This document shows positions 61,853-64,000 of a stretch of DNA of 64,000 nucleotides, piece after piece (the stretch's first letter is position 1; every line of letters starts with the position of its first letter). The translations under genes and the position numbers were made by a program. The DNA is from Actinomycetota bacterium (GTDB lineage Bacteria > Actinomycetota > Actinomycetes > Mycobacteriales > HKI-0501), in assembly GCA_030840805.1 (NCBI GenBank), contig JAVEDU010000110.1:110776-174775 (forward strand), in the 5' to 3' direction. Under the pieces are notes generated by a model. That model searched no databases. It saw only the letters and a list, made by a program, of their open reading frames with translations, and had not been told where the DNA came from.

Positions 61853-63601
61853 TCAGGCCGACGTCAGGCCCCGGACGTCCGCGGCACCGAGCCGGGCCGC
61901 GTCCGCGGTCTGATCGTCCGGCATCCGCTGCGACTCCCGCTCGGCGTCCACTCGGGACCGGTAGTGCTCCACTTCGTACGCGCGCGTCTCGTCGTCCCAG
62001 CCGAGCACCCCGCCGACCAGCTCGGCGACCTCGGCCACCGACTCGAGGCCGCGGTGCGGGGTCTCGATGGAGATCCGGGTACGCCGGGTGAGCACGTCGT
62101 CCAGGTGCAGCGCGCCCTCGGCCAGCGCCGCGTACACGACCTCGGCGCGGAGGTACTCCGGTGCGCCGACGAGCGGCCGGCCGAGCGCCGGGTCGTCGTC
62201 GACCAGGCCCAGCACCTCGGTGGTGAGCGTGCCGTACCGCTCCAGCAGGTGTTCGACCACGCCCACGCTGACACCGTGCCGCCGGGCGATGGTGGCCCGG
62301 CTCGACCAGGCGGCCTCGTAGCCGTCCCCGCCGATCAGCACGACCTCCTCGGTACGACTCGGCGGTACGTGGCGCAGCCGACGGGCCGCGACGTCGACCG
62401 CGTCCTTCGCCATCACCCGGTACGTCGTGTACTTGCCGCCCGCGATCAACATGAGCCCGAGCATCGGCTCCACCACCGCGTGCTCACGCGACAGCTTGCT
62501 GGTCGAGTCGTCCTCTCCGGACAGCAGCGGCCGGAGTCCCGCGTACACGCCCTCGATGTCCCCGTGCGTGAGTGGACGTTCGAGGACGTGGTTCACGTGC
62601 TCGAGGATGTAGTCGATGTCCACACTGGACGCCGCGGGGTGGGCCCGGTCGAGATCCCAGTCCGTGTCGGTGGTGCCGACGATCCAGTGGCCACCCCACG
62701 GGATCACGAAGAGCACGGACTTCTCGGTACGCAGGATCAGCCCCGAGTCGCCGTCGATGGCGCTGCGTGGGACAACGAGGTGGACGCCCTTGCTGGCACG
62801 GACCCGCAGGCCCCGCCGGCTCCCGAGCATCTCGCTGATGTCGTCGCTCCACACGCCGGTGGCGGCGATGACCGTCTTGGCGCGGATGTCGAACTCCTCG
62901 CCGCTCTCCAGGTCGCGCACGCGCACGCCGACGACCTCGCGAACATCCGTGAGCACGTCGAGCACCCGGGTGCTGGTCGCGACGGCGGCGCCGAGGGACA
63001 CCGCGGTACGGGCCACCGTCAGCGTGTGCCGCGCGTCGTCCACCTGGCCGTCGTAGTACTGGATCGCGCCCACGAGCGCGTCCGACCGCAGGTCCGGGAA
63101 CAGCCGGCGCGCCGCCCGCTTGCCGAGGTGCCGGTGGCGCGGCAGTCCCCGGGCGGTACCGAAGATCGAGCCCAGGACGTCGTACAGCAGCACGCCGGCG
63201 CCGATGTACCCGCGTTCCCACACCCGGTGGGTGAGCGGGATCAGGAACGGCACCGGCCGCACCAGGTGCGGCGCGAGCCGGGTGAGGAGCCGCCCGCGCT
63301 CCTCCAGCGCCTCGCGGACGAGCCCGAAGTTCAGCTGCTCGAGGTACCGCAGACCGCCGTGGATGAGCTTGCTCGATCGACTGGAGGTCCCGGCCGCGAA
63401 GTCGCGCGCCTCCACGAGCGCGACCGACAGCCCCCGCGAGGCGGCATCGAGCGCGGAACCTGCCCCGGTGACGCCGCCACCGATGACCACGACATCGAAG
63501 GTCTCGGTTCGCATCCGGCGCAGGTCGCGGGCGCGTTGCTCGGCGCCGAGGCGACTGGCGGTGAACCGGGAGACCGCGGGATCACGACGCACGACGACCA
63601 C
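61853..63601 (-). CDS. glpD: Glycerol-3-phosphate dehydrogenase, aerobic, FAD-dependent
   Basis: A 582-residue flavoprotein on the inner face of the membrane oxidising glycerol 3-phosphate to dihydroxyacetone phosphate and passing electrons to quinone. FAD site DVVVIGGGVTGAGSALDAASRGLSVALVEARDFAAGTSSRSSKLIHGGLRYLEQ; TVIAATGVWSDDI; GLRPLLSG; AGGKYTTYRVMAKDAVD; C-terminal DAO domain present. The N-terminal LGAEQRARDLRRM run agrees with family starts, so the long form from GTG 63601 is kept. No glpF or glpK nearby in the window. Confidence 0.94.
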   Translation of the reverse strand: MVVVRRDPAVSRFTASRLGAEQRARDLRRMRTETFDVVVIGGGVTGAGSALDAASRGLSVALVEARDFAAGTSSRSSKLIHGGLRYLEQLNFGLVREALEERGRLLTRLAPHLVRPVPFLIPLTHRVWERGYIGAGVLLYDVLGSIFGTARGLPRHRHLGKRAARRLFPDLRSDALVGAIQYYDGQVDDARHTLTVARTAVSLGAAVATSTRVLDVLTDVREVVGVRVRDLESGEEFDIRAKTVIAATGVWSDDISEMLGSRRGLRVRASKGVHLVVPRSAIDGDSGLILRTEKSVLFVIPWGGHWIVGTTDTDWDLDRAHPAASSVDIDYILEHVNHVLERPLTHGDIEGVYAGLRPLLSGEDDSTSKLSREHAVVEPMLGLMLIAGGKYTTYRVMAKDAVDVAARRLRHVPPSRTEEVVLIGGDGYEAAWSSRATIARRHGVSVGVVEHLLERYGTLTTEVLGLVDDDPALGRPLVGAPEYLRAEVVYAALAEGALHLDDVLTRRTRISIETPHRGLESVAEVAELVGGVLGWDDETRAYEVEHYRSRVDAERESQRMPDDQTADAARLGAADVRGLTSA

Positions 63602-63635
63602 CGTACGGCAACGCGGCCGGACGGCACCTCGGCGG

Positions 63636-64000
63636 TCAACCGAGCGGGCGGTGGTACAGGCCGTCGTCCGCGAGTGGCGGGGACGGCCCGGGTGCCGGGG
63701 GCTCGGGCGCCGGGGTCGGTGACGGCGTCCGCCGCCGCGGCGGCCCGGGGGCGGCCGTCGGCGTCGACTCGGGGGTCGACGTCGGACCCGGCTCGGGCAT
63801 CGGCCCGGGGGCGGCCGTCGGCTCCGGAATCGGCCCGGGGGCGGCCGTCGGCGTCGACTCGGGGGTCCGCGTCGGACCCGGCTCGGGCACCGGCCCGGGA
63901 GCGGCCGTCGGCTCGGGCACCGGCCCAGGGACGGCCCTCGGCGTCGACTCGGGGGTCCGCGTCGGACCCGGCTCGGGCACCGGCCCGGGAGCGGCCGTCG
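63636..64000 (-). CDS. Pro/Thr-rich repeat protein, C-terminal part (cut by window edge)
   Basis: The 3' end of a gene that begins beyond the window. It encodes a low-complexity Pro/Ala/Thr/Glu/Gly tail of 30-residue repeats with the consensus PEPGPT-TPESTP-APGP-PEPTAAPGP, then PRRRTPSPTPAPEPPAPGPSPPLADDGLYHRPLG and a TGA. Such tails are usually the extended, possibly glycosylated wall-spanning part of surface or secreted proteins, or a linker of a membrane protein. Its catalytic or anchoring part is not visible. Confidence 0.7.
   Translation of the reverse strand, partial: TAAPGPVPEPGPTRTPESTPRAVPGPVPEPTAAPGPVPEPGPTRTPESTPTAAPGPIPEPTAAPGPMPEPGPTSTPESTPTAAPGPPRRRTPSPTPAPEPPAPGPSPPLADDGLYHRPLG
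63721..64000. repeat. 90-bp tandem repeat inside Pro-rich gene
   Basis: Units begin at about 63761, 63851 and 63941 with a 90-base period, continuing off the right edge. Copies differ by single bases, mostly keeping the 30-residue Pro-rich motif. Confidence 0.9.

Noticed and set aside
63721..64000. CRISPR-like array of regular repeats
   Set aside because: The 90-base units are contiguous, without unique spacers, and lie in an open coding frame.

Overview
The window is chromosomal DNA of a very GC-rich actinomycete. It is dense with housekeeping and accessory genes, and there is no phage, integrase, transposase or CRISPR array. The lineage evidence is a SepH cell-division protein, an XPB-type helicase beside its helicase-C partner, DUF3027/sacsin-like/DUF2771/DUF2530 genes, CspA with a C-terminal extension, a Ruc-type zinc-ribbon chaperone under a CIRCE operator, many GTG starts and many GTGA overlaps. 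From memory, blocks such as citA, serC-sepH, the csp/MFS/DUF3027 group and helicase-C/XPB lie near each other in mycobacteria, and Ruc and mscL lie near each other too. I would place the organism in or near the Mycobacteriales/Pseudonocardiales/Micromonosporales breadth, genus not determinable.

Layout. 1-6.0 kb: partial aldo/keto reductase, large-subunit catalase, tetR-mmpL efflux operon. 6.0-9.6 kb: CIRCE-controlled chaperone gene, a C-rich tract ending in two DnaA boxes, SAF-domain protein, mscL, two tiny conserved genes, NAPE-PLD-like hydrolase. 9.6-16.0 kb: copC and copD-ctaG, tRNA-Arg(CCT), a secreted metzincin-type protease, two membrane proteins. 16.0-24.4 kb: a second C-rich tract, TetR/MFS pair, arfB, NmrA-like protein, an Asp-box protein, MOSC, two DUF202 genes, thioesterase, VOC protein. 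24.5-33.9 kb: photolyase, galM, udgX, MFS, pdxH, second citrate synthase, DJ-1/PfpI protein, serC, sepH. 34-44.3 kb: ABC-F protein, thioesterase, AKR, a marR-MFS-MFS-thpR operon, a self-controlled membrane protein/GntR operon with a decayed gntR copy, purine permease. 44.4-53.3 kb: an Asp-Gly-Gly-Ala repeat protein directly followed by a cupin/JmjC hydroxylase, ferredoxin-like protein, DUF2530, sacsin-like ATPase, DUF3027, MFS, DUF2771 lipoprotein, cold-shock protein. 53.3-64 kb: HAD-LarE fusion, helicase-C/XPB pair, L,D-transpeptidase, HD-domain protein, glpD, and the end of a Pro-rich protein built of 90-bp repeats.

The most striking non-genic structure is a set of six long intergenic palindromes in two sequence families, type A (core GTGATCACCACC) and type B (TGATCATGG arm, CACGCCGGCGTG centre). 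All lie just after gene ends, four of the six between convergent genes, and in two places the palindrome supplies the gene's stop codon. They look like a dispersed repeat family reused as (bi)directional terminators.

The best candidate for an undescribed system is the DGGA-repeat protein plus Cupin_4/JmjC hydroxylase pair at 44.45-45.99 kb. The repeat is kept at the protein level despite varied codons, and the adjoining enzyme is of a type that hydroxylates proteins. Other points of interest are the HAD-LarE fusion with a cluster-type Cys set, a UdgX with a changed KRRIH loop, and genes with a -10 hexamer exactly six bases before the start codon (probably leaderless).
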